Shown: positions 47,631 through 57,325 of the stretch, in pieces
Numbering within the stretch: the stretch's first letter is position 1
Layout of the letters: each line of letters opens with the position of its first letter
Assembly (NCBI RefSeq): GCF_017114915.1
Contig: NZ_JAAUOE010000017.1
Coordinates: forward strand, 1 to 64,000
Length of the DNA stretch: 64,000 nucleotides
Direction: 5' to 3'
Source of the DNA: Pseudomonas frederiksbergensis
GTDB taxonomy: Bacteria; Pseudomonadota; Gammaproteobacteria; Pseudomonadales; Pseudomonadaceae
Position numbers and translations under genes: made by a program
The notes under the pieces: generated by a model
Told to the model about the DNA's origin: nothing
What the model saw: the letters and a program-made list of their open reading frames with translations, nothing else
The model's database searches: none

Positions 47631-49607
47631 ATGTCTCAACCTCGTGCTCGGATTGCCTCACAGCTGGGTCTTGCGCTTGCCGTGATACTGGCGGTTGTCA
47701 TCAGCGGCAGCACCGTGTTTGCCCTGCGCTCGCTGGACGCCGCCAACCTCGCCACCCGCGAAGAGCACCTGGCCAGCGAGGCGCGGCTGCTGGCCGATCA
47801 GCTGAGCACGTTCCACGGCACGTTGCGTGAAAGTACCCAGCGCCTCAGCGGCCTGTTCGAGAAGCGCTTCAGCGCCGGTTTGAGCGTGCACCCGGATGAG
47901 CCGGTGGCCGTGGCGGGCGTGCAGACCCCGGGCCTGCACCTGGGCGGCGAAGTGTTGAACAACAACTTCAAGGAAGTGGACGAGTTCAAGCAAATGACCG
48001 CCGGCGTTGCGACACTGTTCGTGCGCAGTGGCGAAGATTTCATTCGGGTCAGCACGTCCCTGAGCAAGCAGGACGGCACCCGGGCCATTGGCACATTGCT
48101 GGATCACGCTCATCCGGCCTATGCGCGGTTAATGGCAGGGCAGAGCTACGTCGGTCGCGCCTTGCTCTTCGAACGTTCCTATATGACTCAATACACCCCC
48201 GTACGTGACAGCGGCGGTAAGGTGATTGCCGTGCTGTTCGTAGGATTCGATTACACCGACGCGCAGAAAGCCCAGTTCGAAAACCTCAAACGCTTCCGCA
48301 TCGGCCAGACCGGCTCCCTGGCCCTGCTCGATGAGCAGAACAAATGGCTGGTGCCGATCGCCGGTGTGCAAGCATTGGACGTGGCGGTCCCGGCCATCGT
48401 CGGTCTGGCCAAGGCGCCGGGCAAGGGCGATTTCTGGAGCGACACGTCGCAGGATTTCTACAGCATTGCCGTGCCGTTCGAAGGCGGGCCGTGGTCGGTG
48501 GTGGCGAGCATGCCGAAAGCCGAAATCCGCGCGGTGACCTGGAGCGTCGGCATTCGACTGGCCATCGGCAGCCTGCTGGCGATGTTGCTGGCGGTGGGCG
48601 CGACGGTCTGGTTGCTGCGCAGCAAACTGGCGCCGCTGGGTGATCTGGTACGGCAGGCTGAAGCCTTGGGCGCTGGTGATTTGAGTGTGCGTCTGAACGT
48701 GTCGAGCAACGACGAAATCGGTCAGTTGGCCCGCGCCTTCAACCAGATGAGCCAGGCCCTGTCGACCATGGTCGAGCACATTCGTAGAGCCTCGGAAGAG
48801 GTCAACAGCCGCGCCCAGACGTTGTCCGGTTTGTCCGGCGGTGCCTATGAAGGGATGGAACAGCAGTCCGGCGAAATCACCAGCATGGCTGGCGCCGTGG
48901 AGGAGTTCAGTGCCACCTCGCTGAACATTGCCGACAACATGGGCAGCACCCAGCGTCTGGCGCAGGAAAACGCACAGCAAACCCGGATCGGTCGTACGTC
49001 GATGGACGAAGCGTCCTCGTCCCTGGAGCAAATCGCCGGTGCGCTGAACAGCACAGCGACGGTGATCAACACCCTCGGCCAGCGCTCCCAGGAAATCGGC
49101 GGCATCGTCGGGGTGATCACCGCGATCGCCGAGCAAACCAATTTGCTGGCGCTCAACGCCGCCATCGAAGCCGCCCGTGCCGGTGAACAAGGTCGTGGGT
49201 TTGCGGTGGTGGCCGATGAGGTGCGCAACCTGGCTTCACGTACTCGCCAGGCCACGGACGAAATTTCCGGGATGATCCAAAGTATCCAGCAGGAAACCGG
49301 CAACGCGATCAGCACCATGGAGCAGGGTAACGTGCTGATGCAGGAAGGCCTGTCGCGCAACGCCAACGTCGCCTCAGCCCTGGCGCGGATCGATGAACAA
49401 AGCCGCTCGGCCGGTCAGCAATTCGCGGCCATCACTACCGCCACCCAGGAACAAAGCAGCACCGCGACCTTGCTCAGCAGCAATCTGCAAAGCATCGCTT
49501 TGGCGAACAGTGAGCAGCGGGAGGTGGTATCGAACCTGGCGGTGACTGCTAAAGAGCTGGAGAAGCTCGCGGCGGATCTGCGGCATGAGGTTGACCGGTT
49601 CCGCTGA
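47631..49607 (+). CDS. Methyl-accepting chemotaxis protein with Cache sensor
   Basis: A 658-residue chemoreceptor. The first transmembrane segment is about residues 10-32. A large periplasmic Cache region (about 35-300, of the Cache3-Cache2 style) follows. The second transmembrane segment is at about 308-330, then HAMP (about 332-385), then a signalling domain with the conserved hairpin [20 protein letters not shown] and [13 protein letters not shown]. The start [11 protein letters not shown] at 47631 has an AGGAG site; a 10-residue upstream extension is rejected. The ligand is unknown; this Cache type often binds small organic acids. Confidence 0.93.
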   Translation: MSQPRARIASQLGLALAVILAVVISGSTVFALRSLDAANLATREEHLASEARLLADQLSTFHGTLRESTQRLSGLFEKRFSAGLSVHPDEPVAVAGVQTPGLHLGGEVLNNNFKEVDEFKQMTAGVATLFVRSGEDFIRVSTSLSKQDGTRAIGTLLDHAHPAYARLMAGQSYVGRALLFERSYMTQYTPVRDSGGKVIAVLFVGFDYTDAQKAQFENLKRFRIGQTGSLALLDEQNKWLVPIAGVQALDVAVPAIVGLAKAPGKGDFWSDTSQDFYSIAVPFEGGPWSVVASMPKAEIRAVTWSVGIRLAIGSLLAMLLAVGATVWLLRSKLAPLGDLVRQAEALGAGDLSVRLNVSSNDEIGQLARAFNQMSQALSTMVEHIRRASEEVNSRAQTLSGLSGGAYEGMEQQSGEITSMAGAVEEFSATSLNIADNMGSTQRLAQENAQQTRIGRTSMDEASSSLEQIAGALNSTATVINTLGQRSQEIGGIVGVITAIAEQTNLLALNAAIEAARAGEQGRGFAVVADEVRNLASRTRQATDEISGMIQSIQQETGNAISTMEQGNVLMQEGLSRNANVASALARIDEQSRSAGQQFAAITTATQEQSSTATLLSSNLQSIALANSEQREVVSNLAVTAKELEKLAADLRHEVDRFR

Positions 49608-49622
49608 GGCACTGCTGAAATC

Positions 49623-49648
49623 GCCATCGCGAGCAGGCTCGCGATGGC
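49623..49648. repeat. Perfect 12-bp palindrome (REP)
   Basis: GCCATCGCGAGC (49623-49634) and GCTCGCGATGGC (49637-49648) form a perfect stem with a 2-nt loop, 16 bp past the chemoreceptor stop. There is no T-run. This is a REP-type unit rather than a clear terminator. Confidence 0.7.
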
Positions 49649-49789
49649 ATCGACTCAAATCTTCGCATTATCCACAAGCACCGTATCGACGATTCCCTGG
49701 CGTTTTCCGCCGTTATCTCGATTTTTATGCTTGCTGAAACGTTTCTTCAAGTTTATAAAAATGGCACAACTCCAAGAAAGGCTGCTGCC

Positions 49790-51004
49790 ATGACCCCGCT
49801 CAAACTCTTCGTTGCCCTCAGTGCACTGTCCGCTGCCTCCCACGCCATGGCCTGGGATTACGTCCTGCTCGATACCGACAAGGCCGCCCAGAACTGGCAG
49901 ATCACCAGCCAGCAACTCGGCGTTAAAACCGACAAACCCTTCTCCGTGACCCTGCGCACCTTGCACGGCGGTCGGCAGGAGGGCGTCAGCATCGTCGATA
50001 TCGATAACGGCACGATGAAACTCTCGGTGGTGCCAACTCGTGGCATGAACGTCTTGCAGGCCTCGGTTGGCACTGTGCGCATGGGCTGGGATTCGCCGGT
50101 CAAGGAAGTGGTCAATCCATCCTTCATCGAACTCAACGGTCGTGGTGGTTTGGGCTGGCTGGAAGGTTTCAATGAGCTGGTCACCCGCTGCGGATACGAA
50201 TGGGTTGGCCATCCCGGCATGGACAATGGCGAACTGCTGACTCTGCACGGCCTCGCCGCCAACATTCCGGCCAACAAGGTCACCCTGCACATCGATGAGA
50301 AACCGCCATACGCCATCAGCCTGCGCGGCGAGCTGAAAGAGCAGGCATTCAAGAAAGTCGACTTCTCCGTCGCGACCGAACTGGTCACCGAACCCGGCAG
50401 CGCAGTGTTCGCCCTCAACGACACCCTGACCAACAACGGCGACTATCCGAAGGAATACCAGGCGCTGTATCACAGCAACTTCAGCACCCCGTTCCTGGAA
50501 CAGGGCGCCCGCTTCGCCGCGCCGGTCAAACAAGTTTCGCCATTCAACGACAAGGCCAAAGGTGATCTGCCGGACTGGCAAACCTACCGCGCACCAACCA
50601 AGGACTACGACGAAACGGTTTACAACGTGGTGCCGTATGCCGATGCCAAGGGCGATACGTTGACTGTGTTGCATAACAAGGCCGGCAGCCTGGGTGTCTC
50701 GGTTGGCTTCAACACGCAAACACTGCCGGTGTTCTCCCTGTGGAAAAACACCGATACCCAAGGCCAGGGCTATGTCACGGGGCTGGAGCCAGGAACGAGT
50801 TTTTCCTACAACCGTCGGTATCAGCGGCCACTGAATCTGGTGCCGACGATTGGACCGAAGGAGCAGAAGCAGTTCCGCATCAGCTACAGCTTGCTGGCGG
50901 ACAAAGCAGCTGTGGATAAAGCGTTGAAGCAGGTGAACGAGATTCAGGGTGGGCGGGAGACCGAGGTGCGGCAGACGCCGTTGGTTGATCTGACCAAGGG
51001 CTGA
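49790..51004 (+). CDS. Exported DUF4432 (aldose 1-epimerase-like) protein
   Basis: A 404-residue protein with a clear signal peptide (MTPLKLFVALSALSAASHAMA, cut near residue 21) and an aldose-epimerase-like beta-sandwich of DUF4432 type. Visible elements include VVPTRGMNVLQA, the ELVTRCGYEWVGHPG loop and the C-terminal GLEPGTSFSYNR, where family members carry sugar-binding residues. Export of this fold is notable, because mutarotase-like enzymes are often cytosolic. The start at 49790 is chosen because it begins the signal peptide. The substrate is unknown. Confidence 0.83.
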   Translation: MTPLKLFVALSALSAASHAMAWDYVLLDTDKAAQNWQITSQQLGVKTDKPFSVTLRTLHGGRQEGVSIVDIDNGTMKLSVVPTRGMNVLQASVGTVRMGWDSPVKEVVNPSFIELNGRGGLGWLEGFNELVTRCGYEWVGHPGMDNGELLTLHGLAANIPANKVTLHIDEKPPYAISLRGELKEQAFKKVDFSVATELVTEPGSAVFALNDTLTNNGDYPKEYQALYHSNFSTPFLEQGARFAAPVKQVSPFNDKAKGDLPDWQTYRAPTKDYDETVYNVVPYADAKGDTLTVLHNKAGSLGVSVGFNTQTLPVFSLWKNTDTQGQGYVTGLEPGTSFSYNRRYQRPLNLVPTIGPKEQKQFRISYSLLADKAAVDKALKQVNEIQGGRETEVRQTPLVDLTKG

Positions 51005-51010
51005 CGCCGA

Positions 51011-51094
51011 CTAGAGTGTTGTCGGCCGATATTGCAGCGCCTCGGCCAGGTGTTCGCGGGTGATGCCATCGACTTGTTCAAGGTCTGCCAAGGT
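51011..51094 (-). pseudogene. 3' remnant of comM
   Basis: Read on the minus strand, this 84-bp piece ends in TAG and encodes TLADLEQVDGITREHLAEAL then QYRPTTL. Of the 24 residues up to QYRP, 20 match the C-terminus of the intact ComM at 58702. A 14-bp block GGCCGATATTGCAG is identical at 51024-51037 and 58718-58731. Upstream codons have no ComM similarity, so the homology begins abruptly at about 51094. It is in the same orientation as the intact gene and is sequence-divergent, so it is not a recent exact duplicate. Confidence 0.85.
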
Positions 51095-51137
51095 GTTGAT
51101 GGACGTTGCCTTGGGACACTGGCCGCTTGACGCTGCC

Positions 51138-52637
51138 CTATCTGGTTTTCAGCGCATTGGCCAGGCGCAGCATGGCCGCTTCGATTTCATAAGCGGTCAA
51201 GGACGAGTAGCCCAATAACCAACCTTGTTTCTTCTGATCGCCGGCGTATAACCGGCTGAGGCCGGAAAGCTGTACACCCGCGCTGGCGGCTTGGCGGATG
51301 GTTTTTTCCTCCGACCAGCCATCGTGCAGCAGGCAGGGAATTTGCAGTCCGCCTTGGGGGCGCAAGGCGGTGACGATACCGTCCAAGTGCTTGCCAATGG
51401 CGTCGAGCATGATGGATTGGCGCCCGGCATAAAGCTTGCGCATGGCCCGGACATGGGCGTTGTAATGGCCGTCTTCCATAAAGCGCGCCAGGGTCAGTTG
51501 CAGGATTTGTGGCGTATGGCCGTCTATCATGCTGCGCGCGTAGGTGAAGGCTTTGATCAACTCGTGGGGCAGTACCATGTAGCCCATTCGCAGACCGGGG
51601 TAGAGGGTCTTGCTGAAGGTGCCGAGGTAGAGGGTACGCTGGTACTTGTCGAGGCCCTGCACGCAGGCGGTCGGCTGCCCGTCATAGTGAAACTCGCTGT
51701 CGTAGTCATCTTCGAGGACCCACTTGCCCTTTTCTGCAGCCCAGTTGATCAGCTCAAACCGGCGTTCCAGCGGCAAGGTCGCGCCGGTGGGGTATTGATG
51801 AGAAGGCGTGACATAGACGCAATTGGCGCCGCTGCGGTCGGCGTACAGCAGGTCGGTGCGTATACCCAGTTCATCGACATCGATGGGCAGAACCTTGGTC
51901 TCGGCGGTTTCAAAGGCTTTCCTGGCGCCAAAATAACCCGGGTTTTCCAGCAGGATCGGTTTGCCGACGTCCACCAACAACTGCGCACACAGGAAGAGGG
52001 CTTGGCGAGTGCTGCTCAGCACCAGGACCTGGTCGGAGGAGCATTTGGCCCCGCGCTCGAGGTTCAAGTAGGTGGCGATGGCCTTGCGCAGCGGCTCGGC
52101 ACCTTGCGGGTCGCCGTGCAACAGCACGTTGGCGCGATAGTCCTTCATCACCTGGCGTTGCAGGCGCTCCCAGACATCGGTGGGGAAAGTGCGGGTTTCC
52201 GGCAGCCCGGTCGCAAACGCCTTGATCACCTGCTGATCGGTCACGCCGCCACTGTCGAGGATCATCCGCCCTCGCTGGCTCAATCCCGCTCCCGGTGCCG
52301 CCTGGCTGCTTTTGATCTCCTGCGCCTTGATGCGTCGGCGCGCTGCGCCGCGCAATTCGGTGCCCAGCGTTTCGCAGACATAACTGCCAGCGCCCTCGCG
52401 CCGCACGATAAAACCGTCGCGGTGCAGTTGCACATAGGCGTTCTCGACGGTGTCGCGGGCAATCCCCAGTGACTTGGCCAAGACCCGAGTCGCAGGCAGC
52501 TTCAAGCCTGGGTCAAGGGCACCCTCGAGGATCAATGCACGCAATGCGCGTTGAATCCGCTGGTGCAGGCCCAACAGCTGAAACTCAGCATCGTTGAGGC
52601 GCATTTTTAGCGTTTCGAGTTCGAACGTTCTAGCCAT
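51138..52637 (-). CDS. MocR/PdxR-type GntR regulator
   Basis: A 499-residue regulator with an N-terminal winged helix (LKLPATRVLAKSLGIARDTVE, about residues 43-63) and an aminotransferase-like domain (about 150-495) with the PLP lysine in TFSKTLYPGLRMGY. The start MARTFELETLKMRL at 52637 is favoured over a 15-residue extension. It is divergent from the serC-like gene, so it probably controls the following PLP-enzyme operon. MocR members in other bacteria respond to PLP, GABA, taurine or ectoine derivatives; the signal here is unknown. Confidence 0.88.
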   Translation of the reverse strand: MARTFELETLKMRLNDAEFQLLGLHQRIQRALRALILEGALDPGLKLPATRVLAKSLGIARDTVENAYVQLHRDGFIVRREGAGSYVCETLGTELRGAARRRIKAQEIKSSQAAPGAGLSQRGRMILDSGGVTDQQVIKAFATGLPETRTFPTDVWERLQRQVMKDYRANVLLHGDPQGAEPLRKAIATYLNLERGAKCSSDQVLVLSSTRQALFLCAQLLVDVGKPILLENPGYFGARKAFETAETKVLPIDVDELGIRTDLLYADRSGANCVYVTPSHQYPTGATLPLERRFELINWAAEKGKWVLEDDYDSEFHYDGQPTACVQGLDKYQRTLYLGTFSKTLYPGLRMGYMVLPHELIKAFTYARSMIDGHTPQILQLTLARFMEDGHYNAHVRAMRKLYAGRQSIMLDAIGKHLDGIVTALRPQGGLQIPCLLHDGWSEEKTIRQAASAGVQLSGLSRLYAGDQKKQGWLLGYSSLTAYEIEAAMLRLANALKTR

Positions 52638-52770
52638 GCGGTCTGCCTGGATTGAATAAATTGGCCTGCAATGGCAGGCCATCCTATCCGTAGAATCCGC
52701 CCCTCGCCACTGCCTTTGCGCTCGGCGCTTACGTGCATTGCGAGCAATTTTGAACAGGGGTTACTCAGCT

Positions 52771-53853
52771 ATGGCCAGGTCACATAACTTCAGCGCAGGC
52801 CCGACTGCGTTGCCGATGGAAGTACTTCGGCAAGCGCACGAGGAGTTTTTTGACTTCGCGGGTACAGGCATGTCGGTGATGGAAATCAGCCATCGTTCCG
52901 AGGTGTTCATGGAGGTTGCCTACCAGGCCGAACACGACCTGCGGGAAATTCTGCAGGTGCCCGGCGAGTACAAGGTGCTGTTCTTGCAAGGGGGCGCCTC
53001 ACTGCAATTTGCCCAAGTGCCGATGAACCTGTTGGGGGATAAGCGCACGGCGGACTATCTGCATACCGGTCTCTGGTCAGGTAAGGCCATTGAGGCCGCC
53101 CGGCGCTACTGCGACGTTCGCATCGTCGCCAGCAGCAAGGCGTCTGGTTTTGATCGCATCCCCGAGGTGTCGGACTGGAACCTCAACTCGAACGCGGCTT
53201 ACCTGCACTACACCGAGAACGAAACCGTACACGGCGTGCAATTCGTCGAGGCGCCTGATGGCGTGGCGCCTTTGGTGTGCGACGCCTGTTCAAGCCTGCT
53301 TTCCAAGCCGATTGACGTGGCTAAACATGGCCTTGTGTATGCCGCCGCGCAAAAAAACATGGGAGTGGCCGGGCTGACGGTGGTCATCGTCGCCCCGGCG
53401 TTGCTGGATGCCGCGCAGACGTTCACCCCCGACATACTCAACTACGCGCGCATCACCGACGCCCAGTCGATGCTCAACACCCCGGCGACCTTTCCTTGGT
53501 ACCTCACCGGCCTGACGCTCAAATGGATAAAGCGCAGCGGCGGCCTCGACGCCCTTCACCGGCTTAACCAGGCCAAGGCCGAGTTGCTGTATCGCACCCT
53601 CGACGACAGTAATGGGTTTTACCGCAACAGCGTGCAAGCGCCGTTTCGTTCGATCAACAACGTGCCATTCGTGCTCGCCGATGCAGCGCTGGAAAAGACC
53701 TTTGTGCAACAGGCCGAACAGGCCGGGCTCAACGGGCTAAAGGGGCACGCCTCGGTCGGCGGGATGCGAGCCAGTCTCTATAACGCGGTCACGCTGCAGG
53801 CAGTCGAGGTATTGACCGACTTCATGAAGAATTTTGCCCGCGTGTATGGCTGA
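52771..53853 (+). CDS. serC: Phosphoserine aminotransferase (SerC-like)
   Basis: A 360-residue fold-type-I PLP enzyme of the SerC family. The N-terminal FSAGPTALPMEVL motif, SHRSEVFMEV and the PLP lysine in AAAQKNMGVAG are all present. SerC normally makes phosphoserine from 3-phosphohydroxypyruvate and also acts on the 4-phosphohydroxythreonine step of vitamin B6 synthesis. Pseudomonads already have a core serC elsewhere, so this is probably an extra copy with a special role. It is the first gene of the operon opposite the MocR gene. Confidence 0.9.
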   Translation: MARSHNFSAGPTALPMEVLRQAHEEFFDFAGTGMSVMEISHRSEVFMEVAYQAEHDLREILQVPGEYKVLFLQGGASLQFAQVPMNLLGDKRTADYLHTGLWSGKAIEAARRYCDVRIVASSKASGFDRIPEVSDWNLNSNAAYLHYTENETVHGVQFVEAPDGVAPLVCDACSSLLSKPIDVAKHGLVYAAAQKNMGVAGLTVVIVAPALLDAAQTFTPDILNYARITDAQSMLNTPATFPWYLTGLTLKWIKRSGGLDALHRLNQAKAELLYRTLDDSNGFYRNSVQAPFRSINNVPFVLADAALEKTFVQQAEQAGLNGLKGHASVGGMRASLYNAVTLQAVEVLTDFMKNFARVYG

Positions 53854-54000
53854 GGCAGGGATCGCTTTTCAGTCACAGCAAGCGGTCTGGTAAGTGGTCT
53901 GGCCTTCTACGAGAAAGTGTAGGGGCAAAACATGCCATTTCAGCCCTATAAATCCCCTCACCCGAGGCAAGCACCTCGTTTTGCAAGGAGCAAAGCAATC

Positions 54001-55251
54001 ATGTCTTCTTCAGCATCCCCATCGCCCCTGCGTTTACGCGACCTTCTGCATCCGACTATCGCCGGGCTGATTTCAGTCATCGTCAACTATGGCGGCACGT
54101 TTATCCTGGTTTTTCAGGCCGCCAAAGTCGCCGGGCTCAGCCCCGAGTTGACGGCGTCGTGGGTATGGTCGGTGTCAATTGGCGTGGGTATTACCGGGCT
54201 GTTTCTCAGTTGGGTGAGCCGTGAGCCGATCATTACTGCTTGGTCGACACCCGCCGCAGCCTTTTTGGTCGTCGCGCTGTCCACTACGCCCTACGCCGAG
54301 GCTGTAGGTGCATACATCATTTCAGCCGCCGCCTTCGTGCTGCTGGGTTTGTCCGGCTGCTTCGAAAAAGTCATCCGCCTGATTCCGCCGGGTGTGGCTG
54401 CGGGCCTGCTGGCCGGTATCTTGCTGCAGTTCGGTATTGGCGCGTTTGGTGGCATGAGTCTTGACCCAGTGTTGGTCGGGTTGCTGATTGCCGCTTACGT
54501 TGTGCTCAAGCGCTTTACCGCGCGCTACGCGGTGGTGGGCATTCTGGTGCTGGGGTTGGCGTTTCTTCTGACGCAGGGCCGTGTAGAACTGTCGGGGCTG
54601 GCGCTGCAATTCGCGGCACCGGTATTCACCCCGCCTGAGTTTTCGATCAATGCGCTGCTCAGTGTGGCACTGCCGCTGTTCCTGATCACCCTCACTGGCC
54701 AGTACATGCCGGGCATGCTGGTGCTGCGCAACGATGGCTTCAGTACCAGCGCTAACCCTATCCTGACTGTCACAGGGCTGGGGTCCTTGCTGATGGCACC
54801 CTTCGGCTCCCACGCCTTCAACGTCGCGGCCATCACTGCGGCCATCTGCACCGGCAAGGAAGCCTCGGAGGATCCGTCCAAGCGCTGGATCGCCGGGGTT
54901 GCCGCGGGGTTGTTCTACATCCTCGTAGGTATTTTCGGGGTGACCCTCGCCGCAGTGTTCATGGCGTTCCCGCCCACCTTCATAACGACGCTGGCCGGGC
55001 TGGCCCTGCTCGGTACTATCGGCACCAGCCTGGCCAGCGCCATGGCTGACGTCAAAACCCGCGAAGCCTCGCTGATCACCTTTCTGGCGTCCGCCGCAAA
55101 CATCACCCTGCTGGGGATCGGTGGGGCGTTCTGGGGATTGCTGATCGGTCTGGCGGCCTACGCCTTACTCAATGGGCGCTTGCCGCGTCGCGAGGCGGTG
55201 GTCATTCCTGCTGCCGACGCTGTTGTGACGACCAAAGGAGCTACCCACTGA
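54001..55251 (+). CDS. BenE family transporter
   Basis: A 416-residue membrane protein with about 12 hydrophobic segments, similar to the benzoate/proton symporter BenE. The start MSSSASPSPLRLRDLLHPT at 54001 follows AAGGAGC; a 23-residue upstream extension is rejected. AWSTPAAAFLVV near residue 80 and FGSHAFNVAAITAAICTGKEA near residue 270 are BenE-like. No aromatic-degradation genes are near, so the cargo is more likely tied to the PLP enzymes around it. The stop codon overlaps the next start by 1 nt. Confidence 0.88.
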   Translation: MSSSASPSPLRLRDLLHPTIAGLISVIVNYGGTFILVFQAAKVAGLSPELTASWVWSVSIGVGITGLFLSWVSREPIITAWSTPAAAFLVVALSTTPYAEAVGAYIISAAAFVLLGLSGCFEKVIRLIPPGVAAGLLAGILLQFGIGAFGGMSLDPVLVGLLIAAYVVLKRFTARYAVVGILVLGLAFLLTQGRVELSGLALQFAAPVFTPPEFSINALLSVALPLFLITLTGQYMPGMLVLRNDGFSTSANPILTVTGLGSLLMAPFGSHAFNVAAITAAICTGKEASEDPSKRWIAGVAAGLFYILVGIFGVTLAAVFMAFPPTFITTLAGLALLGTIGTSLASAMADVKTREASLITFLASAANITLLGIGGAFWGLLIGLAAYALLNGRLPRREAVVIPAADAVVTTKGATH

Positions 55252-56066
55252 TGCTCTCTCAACTGGAAGAAACCATCACCCTGCACGATCGACATGGCCG
55301 TTACCCACAGGCCACCAGCGTCGAGGACTTTCGCCGCAACCTGGCAGCCGTGCAGCAGCGAATTGCTAACGCCTGTCAGCGGGTTGGACGTGATCCGGCG
55401 AGTGTGCGCCTGCTGCCGGTCAGCAAAACCTTTGACGAAGCTCATCTGCGTCTGGCCTACGCCGCCGGCTGCCGGCTACTGGGTGAGAACAAAGTGCAGG
55501 AAGCGCAGCGCAAATCGCAGGCCATGGCCGATCTGGCCGACTTGCAATGGTCGGTTATTGGCCACTTGCAAACCAACAAGGCCAAGCAGGTGGCGCGTTT
55601 TGCCAGTGAGTTTCAGGCGCTGGACAGCTTGCGAGTGGCCGAGGCCCTGGATCGTCGCCTGCACATCGAGGGGCGCCAGCTGGATGTGTTCGTTCAGGTC
55701 AATACCTGCGGCGAAGCCAGCAAATACGGCTTGGCGCCCGAAGCCGTCGCGGACTTTTTGTACGCCCTGCCGGCGTTCTCGGCGTTACGGGTGCGTGGGT
55801 TGATGACACTGGCGCTGTTTTCGGCCGATGTGGTCCGTGTTCGCCCTTGCTTTGTACGGCTGCGCGAACTGCGCGAGCGTTTGCGCCAACACGCCCCGGC
55901 GGGCGTCGGGCTGGAGGAACTGTCCATGGGCATGTCCGGTGATTTCGAAGTCGCCATTGAAGAGGGGGCCACTGTGGTGCGTGTCGGTCAGGCCATCTTC
56001 GGCGCGCGTGCCATGCCGGATGCCTATTACTGGCCGACCGCGGATGCCCGTCCGAGTGATGAGTAG
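55251..56066 (+). CDS. YggS family PLP-binding protein
   Basis: A 271-residue protein of the YggS/PLPBP family, which binds PLP and affects vitamin B6 and amino-acid homeostasis. The PLP lysine is in LLPVSKTFDEAH (about residue 61), followed by LGENKVQEA and HLQTNKAKQVARF; the C-terminal ELSMGMSGDFEVAIEEGATVVRVG is typical. It is about 35 residues longer than usual YggS, with an N-terminal extension. The ATG overlaps the benE-like stop (TGATG), implying coupled translation. Confidence 0.9.
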   Translation: MLSQLEETITLHDRHGRYPQATSVEDFRRNLAAVQQRIANACQRVGRDPASVRLLPVSKTFDEAHLRLAYAAGCRLLGENKVQEAQRKSQAMADLADLQWSVIGHLQTNKAKQVARFASEFQALDSLRVAEALDRRLHIEGRQLDVFVQVNTCGEASKYGLAPEAVADFLYALPAFSALRVRGLMTLALFSADVVRVRPCFVRLRELRERLRQHAPAGVGLEELSMGMSGDFEVAIEEGATVVRVGQAIFGARAMPDAYYWPTADARPSDE

Positions 56067-56119
56067 TCGCCGCTGATACCCCCTAAACATCTTGATCCAG
56101 CTCTACAGGAAGCCATCCG

Positions 56120-57292
56120 ATGTCCTCTGCACCCCCGTACCTCATGCACAACTATGCTCGCCAGCCGGTCTCCTTCAGTCGAGGCCAAGGGGCATCTCTG
56201 TGGGACATGCACGGGGTCGAATACCTGGACGCAATCGCCGGTGTGGCGGTGACCAGTCTCGGGCATGCCAACCCCGAAATTGCCGCCGCCATTGCCGAGC
56301 AAGCGAGCCAGTTACTGCACACCACCAACATGTTTCGCATCGAACGGCAGGAGCAGTTGAGTGAGCGCTTGTGCGTCTTGTCCGGCATGCAACGCGCCTT
56401 TTTTTGCAACTCGGGGGCTGAAGCCAACGAAGCGGCGCTCAAGTTGGCCCGGCTGCACGCCAACACCAGGCACGTGGCACAGCCACAAGTGCTAGTGATG
56501 GAAAACAGCTTTCACGGTCGCACCCTGGCCACCCTCGCGGCCACCGGGAACCCGGCCGTGCAGCGTGGCTTTGAGCCTTTGATGCCAGGCTTTCTACGGG
56601 TGCCTTACGACAACATCGAGGCGATCCGCGAGGTGGCGGCGCAATCACCCAACATCGTCGCGGTACTGGTCGAACCCGTGCAGGGTGAGGGCGGTGTGCA
56701 TGCCGCATCCACCCGTTATTTGCAGGCCCTGCGGCAACTGTGCGACGAGCACGATTGGCTGATGATGGTCGATGAGGTGCAAACCGGGATGGGTCGTACC
56801 GGCGCCTGGTTTGGCTTCCAGCACGCGGGGATAGTGCCGGATGTCATCACGCTGGCCAAGGCACTGGGCAATGGTTTTCCCATTGGCGCATGCCTGGCTC
56901 GGGGCAAGGCCGCTGAACTGTTTTCCCCGGGCCATCATGCCTCCACTTTCGGCGGTAACCCCCTGGCCTGCCGCGTGGGATGCACGGTGCTCGACATCAT
57001 GGAGCGCGATCACATCCCGCAGCGCGCAGCCACATCTGGCCGTCGGCTGCTGGCTGCGCTGCAGGAGGCGCTGGGCAATCACCGCGAGGTCGTTTCCATT
57101 CGCGGCCTGGGCCTGATGGTCGGTATCGAACTGAACCGTCAGTGTGCCGAACTAGTCGGCCGGGCGCGGGATGAACAACGCCTGCTGATAACGGTGACTC
57201 GTGGCACCACCGTCCGATTGCTACCGCCGTTGATCTGTGAGGACTCGCAGATCGACGACATCGCAGCGCGTGTTACTCGGCTCTTCTCGTAA
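56120..57292 (+). CDS. Class III aminotransferase (acetylornithine aminotransferase-like)
   Basis: A 390-residue class III aminotransferase closest in pattern to ArgD. FFCNSGAEANEAALKLAR, DEVQTGMGRTGAWFGF and the PLP lysine in ITLAKALGNGFPIGA are intact, as is STFGGNPLACRVG. Core argD-type enzymes are expected elsewhere in the genome, so this is an additional, operon-specific aminotransferase. The amino donor and acceptor cannot be told from sequence. It starts 53 bp after the yggS-like gene. Confidence 0.9.
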   Translation: MSSAPPYLMHNYARQPVSFSRGQGASLWDMHGVEYLDAIAGVAVTSLGHANPEIAAAIAEQASQLLHTTNMFRIERQEQLSERLCVLSGMQRAFFCNSGAEANEAALKLARLHANTRHVAQPQVLVMENSFHGRTLATLAATGNPAVQRGFEPLMPGFLRVPYDNIEAIREVAAQSPNIVAVLVEPVQGEGGVHAASTRYLQALRQLCDEHDWLMMVDEVQTGMGRTGAWFGFQHAGIVPDVITLAKALGNGFPIGACLARGKAAELFSPGHHASTFGGNPLACRVGCTVLDIMERDHIPQRAATSGRRLLAALQEALGNHREVVSIRGLGLMVGIELNRQCAELVGRARDEQRLLITVTRGTTVRLLPPLICEDSQIDDIAARVTRLFS

Positions 57293-57325
57293 CCGGCTTA
57301 CTTTCCCAACCAAGGACCCCTTCAT

